DNA of 64,000 nt from Hofstenia miamia. Its lineage: Eukaryota; Xenacoelomorpha; Acoela; Hofsteniidae. Positions 48,010 through 59,299 of this stretch are shown here, piece after piece (within the stretch, counting starts at the first letter, position 1; each line of letters begins with the position of its first letter). Where the stretch lies: contig CABFPE010001072.1 of the NCBI GenBank assembly GCA_900660155.1, positions 20,491-84,490 on the forward strand, written 5' to 3'. The notes beneath the pieces were generated by a model, which was not told the origin of the DNA, did not search any database, and saw only the letters and a program-made list of their open reading frames with translations. The translations under genes were made by a program, and so were the position numbers.

Positions 48010-49782
48010 CGCTCCAATTAATTTAAATCCGAAGATGTAGTTGGTTGATCAGGCTCTAAATCAACGAGATTGTCAACACACAACGACACAGTAGTTTGTG
48101 GCTCTTCAATAATGAAAAGTGATAATCTGCACTTTCACCTTGCACTGAGATTAAAGATGCCCTTTTTCTCCACAAGTGAAGCATCTCACCAATGATAAGT
48201 TGAATACCTTTTTGGCAACTGCAGGCCTCCTAGGCTCAAAACTCTTTGTTCCAGACACGCCAGACAAACTAGTTATATCATTATTGATGCATTGAGAATT
48301 CTGGAGCATATAAACAACACTAATAGCTTTTCAAATGATCTCGTGGAGGCTATCCTCAGGGTCGCATCTAACTTCCAACTGGTTTCTTATCGATGGAGGA
48401 AAACCTCTACAAATGTAAGAGAATAGATCATGTTTTGAGTACTCTTTAGAAAGACTGCTCAAACAAAATAAGTGTTTGACCTGGGTAATATAGTTCTGAA
48501 TATCGTCACCAAATTTAAAAGACATATCACACAATAATGTTTTATACTGATGCTTGATGTGCGGCGCTTGGTAATGATCCTCGAAGAAGCCCACCAATAG
48601 CTGGTAGTCAGTTTTGATATTCTGATCGAGCATCATGTATTGGTTGAATGCCAATCCACTAAGATATAAAGGAAACTGTGAAACGGCTGACTCCTGTGAA
48701 TTTTTGTGTTGTTTCATAGTCAGCTCAAACAAGAAAAACCATTCGTCAAAGGACTGCGACATGGCATCAATTTGTCCAGGGAATTTAGGCAAAACAGAGT
48801 GTTTACTATAGACTTGTGTCTGTCCATTGGACTCAAGAGGAAGGATCGAATCGCGGTATCTCGGCTGATCTTTCATGCCGACTTTTTCAATAAATGGACT
48901 AGTATCACTAACATGTTGTTCCTTGAATGCAGGAACAACAACGGTGCTCACCAGATCAGGCAATGACTGGACATACCCTGTTTGAGGAGTGGCTCCAGTA
49001 GTTAACGTAGATACTTGCATAAGAGCTGCCTGAGCAAAAGTAGGTTGACTGTGTGAAGGACTAGTGGAACAAGGTATAGAGGAAGACCCTCCACACAAAG
49101 GAACAGCTGGAGGAGGTTGGTTGGCACCCACTAGCTGAACTACTCAACTGATGATCTTCTCAGCTAATTCATCCAAAGCTTCATTTAATGCAGCATGAGT
49201 AACATATTCATCATGTTGTTGAGACAATGCCTCCTCATGTCAGTGTGAGTTGTTGACGGCACCCTTCAACTCATGTATTTGTAATTCTAGCACAATAGTG
49301 GACTCCAGCATCTGGTGCTCCATCCTTTGATAAGCCACATGTTGGGTGTTAATTTCAGCCAGGAGAGACTCCACTTGGTGTTTGCTTTCCATCCTTAGAG
49401 CAACTTGTTGTGATAAGGCTTCCTTCAAGTGATCGATCTCTGCAAGGTGAACATCAGAATGGGGATTTGACGGAGTAATAACACTGGCAAAACTACGAGG
49501 ACGAAGGGGAATTGGAGGAGCATTCTGGGTGTTCATAATGCGGCGTAAGTTTTGGTGATACAATAGGCTCATAGCACTTGCATCACTATATGGAATGGTT
49601 GAGGCATTCTGATCCATTCATTGCATAGTCGCAATGGGAGAGGTAGGTTGGGAAGAAAAATTAAGTAACGATCCAATGGTACAAGGGGTAACATTCTGGT
49701 TACCAGCGCTTGCACAGAGGATACTCTGAATTGGAGGAGTCCCAAAAGTAGGAGAGTAAGTAACAGTACGACTAGAATCCAT
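48010..49782 (-). pseudogene. E2 gag region, copy 2, broken
   Basis: Start codon at 49780-49782. The helical part lies at 49240-49617. Capsid-like part 48331-49131, including FDEWFFLFELTMKQ, FPLYLSGLAFNQYM and FSYICRGFPPSIRNQLE. A CCHC box (CFTCGEKGH) lies near 48130-48185. Confidence 0.83.
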
Positions 49783-50194
49783 TATAACTTAAAGAAAAAA
49801 AACAACAATTTCCAAGACTGACAATAGGGAGCACTTCCACACACACAAGAGCAAAAAGTCACTTACGGAGGTAACAACTATTAGCAGACCAAATTGGGGA
49901 AAAATGAACACAGTGGTACTTGGTAATAAATCCAACATATCAAAGCACTAGTAAAAGTAAAACAAACAAGAAATTTAACAATTGACATCAGCCAAATAAG
50001 AAACACTAAGGGCTTTGTCATCATCCTTCAAGGGTGAGGAAGTTAATGCATACATTGATAGGTAAACTTACTCAGAAGTTCCATAGTGATCAGGGGAAAC
50101 AACTATCCATGCTGAAATGCACCAAAAAGAAAACAACTAACAGCCAAACCATTGAAAGAAAAACAACAAGATTAAACAGTTATCATGTCAGCAT

Positions 50195-50210
50195 CCTGTC
50201 ATGGTTGCCA
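50195..50210 (-). promoter_or_regulatory. E2 primer binding site, copy 2
   Basis: Minus strand TGGCAACCATGACAGG, adjacent to the 5' LTR at 50211; tRNA-Arg-like. Confidence 0.72.
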
Positions 50211-51118
50211 TGTAGAATTGTGGGCTGGTAGGGTAACTTAACTAGAAACTTAATTGACTCTGCAGAAGGTTTGAATAGCATTTACAGAACAGCCACAATT
50301 CCAAGAAACAGAATAACATAGAACTTTTAACTTATAGATGTAACATTAGTAATTCATCCAAGTAACAAAACTACTTTAGGTAAAATCCAAGATGACTAAT
50401 TCCTATGGCTTCCAGCTTAAGCGGACCATCTGAAAAGTAAACTGCTTAACCTATTGACTGGTGCTACCCTATTTGTCTCACTTGCTTAATTTCTATCTCA
50501 CTTCAGAAAGTACAAACTCTCATTTTCATTGTTATCTCTCAGCTCACTATTAAATAATCTGTAATTGCCAGATATTCATGCTAGCCAACAGCATGGTATC
50601 ATCACAGTGTTAGGTTTTATAAGTGCATGTACTTGTTGAATGATGAAAGAGAGATTTATTATTTCCTTATACATAACCATATATGTAACTTAATGAGTCC
50701 ACAATTCAGACTGGGTAATCAACAGACCCCCAGAAGCAACTTGTTGCCCCATGCTAGTGAAAGCACTCCTGAATTGTCGCCAATCTTAAGCAATAAGTTT
50801 CATAAATATAATAAATAACTAGAAAATACAATGGTAAAGACAGCAGTTGAGAGTAGATAAAATCTATTAAGCTATCACTACATTGGTCTCAGGTTTTATA
50901 CAAATGTTTACAATAATCAGATGTCAACATAGTTTAACATGATTGAATTCTTTTCCCTTGCAAAATTAAATTTGAGCAACAATAAGCACCATTGAGGGGA
51001 CATAAAACTAGCAATATTAACCTAAGATCGAAAATAGCTACTGACATAGTAGTGACGTAATAATACAAAGTAAAGGATTTAAAGAATAAAATCAACAAAT
51101 TCCCTGAGCAACTCTACA
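50211..51118 (-). repeat. E2 5' LTR, copy 2 (908 bp)
   Basis: TGTAGAATTG to CTCTACA. About ten positions that are CpG in the 3' LTR are TpG or CpA here, and it lacks a 19-base segment of the 3' LTR. Confidence 0.92.
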
Positions 51119-51757
51119 TTATTATATTAAATGAAAACAATTAAATATGCTTGCTAAAGTAAAATTTGCAATGTTTTTCAACTTCAAAAATCTTTTCTCC
51201 ATAGTAAATTTTTATTATATCAGTAAAATTAAAATGAGCTATAGTAATTCAACTATTGATTTTTTCACAATGTTAAGGATATAAGATTTTTCTTGTAAAA
51301 AGTTGTCTCAGAAAAGTTGCTTGGATGAGTCATCAGAATGTAGAGTCACTTGGGGACTTTATACACATTTTTCATATTATGTGACAAAGTAGTTATACAG
51401 TGAAAAATTCTTATGCAAGACACTAGAAGGCCCCAATATGCTGCAGTTCAGAGTTTGGAAGGAATTATATCAATATAATTTTAGATCCAAATTAATGACT
51501 ATAATGTGACAGATAATGTAATGGTACATGTAGTAAATATAAAATGAAAGTTAGGAAGCTGCTAAATATTGAACTAGTTATTAAAGGCAATATATTTTGA
51601 TAATTACTACATGTAATATTAAAAATAAATGTTAAACACTTTTACAAATAGAGTCTAAGTTGAATTTATTCTTGTTTTGAGTATACACTGAGCTAGGATG
51701 GGGTACACATAAGTTATATTGATGAGCTGAGAAGTGGAACTCATCCAAGTGGATCAT
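51119..51757 (+). repeat. Inverted LTR3-like remnant
   Basis: Bases about 51449-51750 are the reverse complement of part of the E3a LTR (about 55140-55445), sharing for example GGGGTACACATAAG-like and GAGCTGAGAAGTGG segments. It is the debris of a plus-strand relative into which E3b appears to have inserted. For 51119-51448 I see nothing recognisable. Confidence 0.65.
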
Positions 51758-52269
51758 TGTAACATCCTCTACCAGACATTATCACTGCTCTCCTGTGTTA
51801 CTCTATAACATTGGTCATGTATTTGCAGGCAGCTTTTATATAGTTCCATTAACTTAATTTTACAAGACATAACTCTTCACTATTTAGGTGACAAAGCCAT
51901 GCAGTATCTCTTCCAATGATTGATAGTGTGCATCAGCCTGAAGCTGATCTCCACATCCAGTTTCACTTGTCCACCAATGATCAGAAAAGTAGTTGTTGAT
52001 TTCAAATTTAAATCCCTTGTCTGCCAATATGGCGGCTAAAAATAATGGAAGCGACTTTGCCCCCTTTTGTTTTGACAAAAATATTATTATCAACAAATAC
52101 TAATCTCAAATTAATGACACTTGTTCTTACTTGGTTGCATTATGCAAATTAATCTAAATTGATCATATATTTTCACAATGTATTTTTAATCATAGTTGTT
52201 TTCAATCTTATTCTTCTTATTCTTCTTAATCAACATTAGCAGGTTTGGGTTGATTTGGATGATTCTACA
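51758..52269 (-). repeat. E3b 3' LTR (512 bp)
   Basis: Shares both ends with the E3a LTR but lacks its middle section. Contains the conserved core (about 51885-51966) and an ATGGCGGC YY1-like site at 52029-52036. Followed by the polypurine tract complement TGCCCTCCTCAGC at 52270. Confidence 0.75.
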
Positions 52270-52303
52270 TGCCCTCCTCAGCTTGTGTTATTTTTAGCAC
52301 AGC

Positions 52304-53230
52304 TCATTCTCCATTGACTAAAGTGTCTGCTTTGCATATTATTGATTCCGCCTGTTGATCTTCCCATTTTGTTCTTTCAAATTCAGGTTGTTTAGTCATC
52401 TTTAAGACTGCCTCTCTTTTTGCAGTTACCATGTTTATGTATTTCTCATATCTTTCCATTGCTTCTTCTAGTATTTGCTGCACATTTTTCTGTACCATTG
52501 TGTTTCTAATCTCTTCTGTTCTTACTAATTTTTTTGATGATTTTTCTGGTTGTCATCCATGGTTGATTCTCCAATTGTCTTAATCACGTCTTTAGTGTTG
52601 TTCCCCTCATATGCTTTCTCATTGTTTCCTCAAATATTGTTATTTCATTCAGGCATATTCCCATCTTGTTTGTCATATCAACAATAGACATTTTTCCCAT
52701 CAGGTTCTTGTTCATTATTATATGACTGAATATCTTCTCTATTGTTTTCATCAGCTTCTCCAATTTGCTGGGTGATTCCATTTTCTTAATATGTAACTTG
52801 AGGAGCCAGTTTTTTGTTTGTGTTTTGATTGGAGAAGTGCTACCTTGAATTTCTTTGCTTTTGTTAACTTGTTACTCATATGTCACAAGATTGGAAATTT
52901 TACTTCTTTGTCTTCTGTTGTAAAAATCACCAGTAGCCATGCTGTAGTTCTATACCAAATCTCTGGTGCATTTTTCTCTTCAGTTTGCATAGAAGCATCT
53001 AGTAAATGCTTAGGAATAACTTCTATCATTGATCTCATGATAATCACCACTCTAACTTTTTGCACCTTTGCCAATCTCAACATTTGATCTACTTGTTTTT
53101 AAAGATTTTTGTTATATTCTTTTTCTTTCAGGACATGTATGATTGTTAAATTATCCTTATCCATATTTATTTCTATAATTTCAGCTATTTGGTCTTTGTA
53201 CGCCATTATAGTTTGCATCAAATATTATAT
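52304..53230 (-). pseudogene. E3b ORF3 remnant
   Basis: Fragments matching E3a ORF3: GKMSIVDMTNKMGIC and EITIFEETMRKHMRGTT (52584-52781), EEKNAPEIWYRTTAWLLVIF (52883-53083). Confidence 0.65.
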
Positions 53231-53251
53231 GAAATGTACTGCACATGTAGC

Positions 53252-54717
53252 TCAAATCACCACTTTACTTGTGTCACAATCTAATATAAACTGCTCATTA
53301 TAGTCTGGCATATTTAGAAATGGTAATTTAGCTATTTCATGTTTGATGTTATCTAGTTCCTTTTGTTCTTGCCATGTCCATACAAATGGTACTGACTTTC
53401 TCATTAACTTAGTCATGTTCACTGTTTTATTTGTGATATTTGGAATGAAGGTGCTGTAGTAGTTGAAGAATCCCATTAGTTTTTGTATGTGCTTCTTGTT
53501 GCTGGGTTTTTCTATTTTCTGGATCATCTTCCTCACATTATCTTTCATGCATATCCTGTGTTTCTTGATCATTCTTCCCAGTAATACTATTTTCTCCTTT
53601 AATATATTGCACTTGTTTCCATTGGATTGTATCACTCATTACTATTATGTCATCTATGTATGCATTGACTCTGTCTTCCATCCTGTGTGTCTTGTTCTTC
53701 AGCACTTTTGTGATGTATCTCTGAAATGTTGCATGTGAGTTGCATAGTCCAAACGCCATGTATATCCATTCTTACAACCCATATATTGTTATGAATGCTG
53801 TTTTTTCAATATCCTCTTCTTCCATCTCTACTTGCCAGTAGGCTTTGCATAAGTCTATCATTGTGAAGTACTTTTGCTTGCTTGCCTCATAAAGCATGTC
53901 CTCTATTCATGGAAGAGAATATGAATAATTTTTCATTACCTCATTCAATTTGCAGAAGTCTATGCATAAATGATGTTTGTCTCCTTGCTTCATGAATACC
54001 TTTTGAATAGCCTTTTGGAGGACTTGCAACTTTAATTGTGTTTGTCCACTTGCACTTGAGTCAGCCATGTGGAGTACTTTCTATTTTCATTTGCATGTCC
54101 TTGAGTTGACCATGCAAATTACTCACTCTATTTTTGTCCTCTATAGCTTTCCAAATATGTCTGATGTTGGATTTGATATATTTCTGTATATCCTTACTTG
54201 AGATTTCTTTAAGTTAACAGTTCAGTTAATCACATTGAGGATTGGTATTCTCCCTTTTCCATTCTTAACTGTGCAAACACTGGATGGCATTAATACTCTC
54301 TTTGTATTGATTAGTTTATTGTCATATAGCATTATGTCAGCTGTTATTTGATCTTCTGTCTCTATTGTATGCATCCTCCATAGATGGATGTCTTTCTGTA
54401 ATTTGAATGTTATCATTTTATGAATTTCTTCCTCCTCTTTGATATCAATTTCTTTCTCTTTCACCTTTATTGTTTTGTTTTGCATAATTTATGACACAAC
54501 CATTTTTTGTCAGGAAGTCATTGCCCAGTATAACCTCATATGGTAACAGATTGTTGTGAGTATCCACCACTACCAGTGATTGCTTGAATGTCATGTTCAG
54601 TATTCTCATCTGCACTGCATTTATTATTCCTTTTGTGTCAATATATTCTCCTGATGCATTAATCAATTGTTTATTGCAACTGTTCAAATCTTTGCTTTTG
54701 AAATCAAACTTCATCAC
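53252..54717 (-). pseudogene. E3b reverse transcriptase and protease remnants
   Basis: RT pieces MAFGLCNSHATFQRYITKVL, AYIDDIIVMS and LMGFFNYYSTFIPNI (53252-53759); protease-side pieces VILGNDFLTKNGCVINYA and LLPYE (54445-54717). Interrupted by many breaks. Confidence 0.8.
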
Positions 54718-54833
54718 ACATTCATCTGTTCTGTTAATTGTTCTATTTCACTCCCCAAGAGTCCTTCCCTTTCTTGACTCCTTTTTAGAATATCAATTAT
54801 TTCCTGGGGGCTTGTCTCAGGGGAGGGGGTGAG

Positions 54834-55998
54834 TGTAGAGACTGTAATTCTGTATCAGGGGATGAATTCTCACCAGAATATCCCCTACCAGGCATTATCA
54901 CTGCTTATCTGCTGTTACTGTATAATGTTAGTCATGTTATTGTGGGTAAGGATTTACTTATTACTACTGCTTGACTTGTTTCATCTGTTAACTTATGTAA
55001 CCTAGAATTAACTGTTCACCTTTTAGGTGACAAAACCATGCGGAAATCTCTGCAATGATCTTCTGATGGGCATCTGCCCAAAGCAGATCTCCACATCCAG
55101 TTTCACCACTCCATCCAATGGTTGAGTGCCACTTCTCAGCTCAATCCATACAGCTTATGTGTACCCTACTTTAGCTCAGTGCTTACTCAAGACATGATAC
55201 AATTCAACTTAAACTCTATTTTGTGAAAGTGTTTTATCAATCTGCAACCTGACTTGTTACTAGTTGTTCGTTAAATATTACATGTAGCCATTACCAAAAT
55301 ATATTGGCTTATTTAAATATATTCTGTTCAAACAACTTCCTAACCTACATTTATAATTTAATACATGTATGGTCACTTTATCAGTCAATTATAGGTCATT
55401 AATTTTGATCTAAAATAATATTAATATAATTCCTAGAGTTTGGTCATCCAACTGTTTGCTGACAATCAATTATTTAATACATGTAGAGATGAAATGCTAG
55501 TTGGCTAATCAAGAGAAAACCCCTATACCTAACCTATGTGCACTTTCATGATCTGGCACAGAGACCCCAGAATCATTCCCTGTGATGTATCCAGACCACT
55601 ACTAAACACTGCTCAATTAGCTCAACATTGTATTAAATAAACAAATCATTAATATGAAACAAAACAAGAATTCTGAATAAAATTTTTTATCAAACTCTTA
55701 CAAGGTTTTCAATCTATTTATAGTAATTCCAAAAGAAGTACCTGTCAATTCAAATTCAAACCTCTGCCAAGATGGTAGCTGAAAATAATGAAAGCGTCAT
55801 TTAGTCAAAAAGTATTTTTATCAACAGATACAAATATCTGTTTTTTGACACATATTGTTTCTTAGTTGCATAGTACAAATAAATCTTAAATAACTCTAAT
55901 TGATTTGATTACAATATTTTTAATCATCTTTTCTTTGATCTTAATCTCTTTTGCTAAATGTTTGCAGCTTATTTGAGATTTGTTTGGATGATGCTACA
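54834..55998 (-). repeat. E3a 3' LTR (1165 bp)
   Basis: TGTAGAGACT to GATGCTACA, followed by the polypurine tract complement TGCCCTCCTCAGC at 55999-56011. Conserved core at 55025-55107. Confidence 0.85.
55025..55107. other. Conserved LTR core shared by three LTRs
   Basis: Segment from AGGTGACAAAACCATGC to ATCTCCACATCCAGTTTCAC. Recurs at about 51885-51966 (E3b LTR) and, inverted, at about 11961-12050 and its copy 38012-38100 (insert in E1 gag). It contains a small hairpin (ATCTGC-CCAAA-GCAGAT). May be a promoter or packaging module; function unknown. Confidence 0.6.
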
Positions 55999-56188
55999 TG
56001 CCCTCCTCAGCTTGCATTATTTTCAGCACAGCTCACTCTCCATGCACTAAGGCATCTGCCTTTCAAATTATTGACTCTGCCTGCTGATCAGCCCACGTGG
56101 TTTTTTCGAATTTGGTTTGTTTTGTCATTTTAAGAACTGCCTCTCTTTCTGTTGTTACTACATTAGCATATTTCAGGAATCGTGTTTC

Positions 56189-58917
56189 TCAAATATCTTC
56201 TGCTATCAGCATAATTTCTCTTAATTCATTGATTTTCTGTGAGAATATTTCATAATATTTGTGGTACAACTGTATTCCTTTGATTCCTATCATGAGTGTG
56301 AATTGCACATCAGCTCTACTTGTATGGGCTAGGTATTCCCTGATTTGGTTGTCAGGGTAGAAGAACATAAATACTTTTCTTAGACTCTGGGTATTTGCCA
56401 CATCTTTGTAAAAGAAACTGATGTTATCTCTCACTTCTTTTTCAGTTATACTGTTGGGATTGTTCTTGTTGATCTGCATCATTGTTAGAATTTCTACTCT
56501 CTTTGTGACATCATAATAGTGGCACTTTCTTTCCCAGATGTTTGTCCATACAATATCATTTACTCCAGAGAATAGCATTATCACTTTCAGGGTCCGTTCT
56601 TCTATTTCCTTTCTGAGATCTTGCAGCTGTAGTTGGTGCTGTAGCTAGACCTATTGTGGAGGGGTAGTTCATTTTAGCTTCTGAAATGGTATCCCAGAAT
56701 GCTTGTGTCAATCCCCTCTGGCTTAATTTTAGTCGTATTTCTTCTTTGATGTCTATTCTTGCTGTTATACATTCAAATTCTATGGCCAATTGATTGTATG
56801 GTTTTAATAGCTCCTCCAATTCTGTTCATGTAAATGCCTCCATAAACATGAGCTTCATTGTTGCCACTGTTTGCTGTTCTCTGATGTTCTGGAAATTTCT
56901 TTCCTTGATATCTTTAGCTTCTCTTGTCACTTTGATTTCAACTAGGAACTACTCATCATCAGTGTCTATCCATTCTATTGTTTTCACTGGGCTGATTTCT
57001 CCCCATTTCTCAATATTTATTCTGTCAATTGTCTGCTGTGTTTTCAGGGCTAATCATAGTCTCAAGGATGTTACAATTGTTCTTCTTCTATCATCTCTGC
57101 TTGAGATTTTGTAACCATTTCACAGACTTCTACCAGTTCCATTATGCCCCCTCATTTCATCATTTCCATGCTCCATATAATTTTAGTAAATGTGCACCAT
57201 GGACTGTCTTGTTCATAATGTTCCATTTTGTGGTCAAGGGTTTTCTGCACATTTTTCTGTATCAACATTTTTGTAATCTCAGCTGTGCTGGTTAGTTTCC
57301 ATTTGATAATTTTTCTTGTTGTTAGCCATGGTTGGTTTTGAAGTTGTTTTATTTGTGTTTCAGATGTTGCTCCCCACATGTACTTTTTCATAGGCTTGTT
57401 GAATATCATGATTTCACTGGGGCATATCCCTGTTTTGTTAGCAATACTTATCACTGACATTTTTCCAATCAGGTTTTCATTCATTATCATTTGACTCAGT
57501 ATCTTTTCCATTGTCTGTACTGGCTTTTCTGACTTATTTGGTGACTCCAGTTTTCCAGTGTGACCTTTTAGTAGCCAATTTTTTGTTGCATATTTATTGG
57601 AGCTATTGCTATTTCGTACTTTTTTGCTTTTACTAGTTTGTGGTGGGTATGTTGCAAGATCAGGAGTTTTATTTCTACATCTTTGGTTTTGAATATCACT
57701 AGTATCCACGCCATTGTTCTATAGTGTATCTCTGGTGCGTTCTTTTCTTCAAATAATAACTGTTTGAAATCTTTTTTGGTATTAAGTTTGTAGGCTTTTT
57801 TCACCTCTGTCAATGCCATTTCTACTGACTTGTGAAACTTGTGTGATGGTGCATTGATTTTTATTTCTGGCCAGCCTTCCTCTACTTTCCATTGTAGTTT
57901 CATAGTCTTCCAGATTGTTTGTATTTGTTGTAAGTGTTCTTTTCATTGCATCAGACTGCACTTTATGAATAATGTGTTGGCCTTTTCTATTCTGTCTGTG
58001 TCTGACATTAATTCTATCATTTTTGTTTGCATGTAAAGGTCAATTGTGATGCATGGGTCTACCATAATTCTGTACATCTGTAACCAGTAGTCTATTTGTA
58101 GATCAAATCATATTAATTCTGGGATTGTCATAGTTTCTGGTGTTCTCTCCCATGGGAAGATATTTTTGGCTGACATGCATGACTCTCTTAAGTGCTTGGG
58201 GATGTGTTCATTTGTTGATATTGTGATAATTACCACTCTGATGTTTTGCACTCTTGCCATTCTTGACATTTCATCTATTTTTTTCCAAATTCTTTGTATA
58301 TTCTTTTTGTTTTAATATGTGTATGATCATAAGGTTTTCTTTGTCAATATTTATCTCTGGTATAATGGCAATTTTATCTTTGTAGGCCATTATAGCTTGC
58401 ATTGTATCCAATGTGAATTCCTCATTGAATACAGCATGCACTGTACTTCGCATGTATGGCCTTTCTAGTGTTTTGTTCATTTCTTGAGGGTACTTATGAT
58501 AACATTTACTTTTGTTCTGTTGTTTGCGTTGACAACTATCAGTAGATTCTTCCCTTCAGTTCTCACAACTTTCCATATGTGAGCGTTTGTTTCCAGGGAT
58601 AACTTTGTGAATGCATTATAATTCATCTTTGATGTTCCCATAAAGTAAGGATGCAGGGTTTCTCCATCAATTTTCGACATCCTTTTTTCTCTCTCTTTTG
58701 TTCTTGCAGTTCTTTCTGAAGTTGTTTCTGAGGAGGCGTGTAGCTGAGTCATCCTTAATGGTTGTGTGCTGGTGCTTGGTTCACTGTCCAAAGGCTGTGA
58801 ATCTGTGCTAATAGTTTCTACTGATTTGCTTTTGAATAAGCTTACAGTTACTCCTATTGGCACTTGACCAGCCAATAGCCTTGAATCACTTTCATATCTC
58901 CATGGTTCTTCCACCAC
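56189..58917 (-). pseudogene. E3a ORF3 region, broken
   Basis: Proximal part (58477-58917) starts MVEEPWRYESDSRLLAGQ and contains KIDGETLHPYFMG; then RSTVHAVFNEEFTLD (58271-58480), SHKFHKSVEMALTEVKK and FKQLLFEEKNAPEI (57568-57903), and GICPSEIMIFN-PMKKYMWGATSE (57380-57460). Distal motifs: LAIEFECIT (about 56765-56790), LFSGVNDIVW (about 56548-56575) with YYDVTKRVEI after it, and LAHTSRADVQFT (about 56300-56330). The H-x4-D box is exact; the first box has E-x-E where E2 has D-x-E. No env features. Confidence 0.65.
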
Positions 58918-59170
58918 TTACACCTTCCCCTGGAACTCCTCATGTCTCACTGCCCTTGAATCAGAGATGTGGACTTTGGGAGGAAAAGTTGTGCTGCGGC
59001 CCAGTTTTCTGTGTGCCCTTGAATCTGTGGTGCAGATCCCTGGTGGGAGAGGCTTTTTGTCCATTGGTCTCCCTGCCCTTGAATCAGCCTTGGGGACTAC
59101 TAGGATGCCTTCTCACTCTACGCCACTTATTCATCAGTTCTTTGTTCTCATCCCTTCTGCCCTTGAGTTG
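58879..59170 (-). repeat. In-frame degenerate repeats at the IN-ORF3 junction of E3a
   Basis: The core TTGAATC or TTGAG begins at 58881, 58956, 59019, 59079 and 59163. Spacings are 75, 63, 60 and 84, all multiples of three. The minus strand reads SDSR in the frame of the 58477-58917 stretch. Confidence 0.75.
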
Positions 59171-59299
59171 ACGTCTGGTTTGAGAACTTCTTCAAACTCT
59201 CCTTCTCCTGTTCATGGTTGAGAGCTTCTCTGGTTGTTGGTTTCTGCACACTCTCTTCTTCATCAAGGGGTGCATTATTTTCCTCTATTTTCCTAAATG

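Larger units (their letters stand above)
26070..51118. repeat. 25-kb duplicated block, copy 2
   Basis: Second copy of 1-25069. The position offset is 26069 up to the single N, 26051 from there to about 11.9 kb, and then drifts by a few bases through indels. Unlike copy 1 it reaches the end of the E2 5' LTR and continues into new sequence, so it fully contains copy 1. Confidence 0.95.
39805..51118 (-). mobile_element. E2 Ty3/Gypsy element, copy 2, both LTRs complete, broken
   Basis: 11.3 kb from TGTAGAATCG (39805) to CTCTACA (51118), the only copy with both LTR ends visible. About 10 to 15 breaks. Flanks are GATAG on the left and TTATT on the right, so no target-site duplication is seen. LTRs differ by about 40 substitutions in about 905 compared bases by eye, so it is old or recombinant. 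Confidence 0.92.
51758..54833 (-). mobile_element. E3b: Ty3/Gypsy fossil, heavily broken
   Basis: 3' LTR of 512 bp (51758-52269, TGTAACATCC to GATTCTACA), polypurine tract, an ORF3 remnant, reverse-transcriptase and protease remnants, then the LTR of E3a. No integrase core, gag or 5' LTR is visible. Related to E3a throughout. Many breaks; the most decayed element here. Confidence 0.8.
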
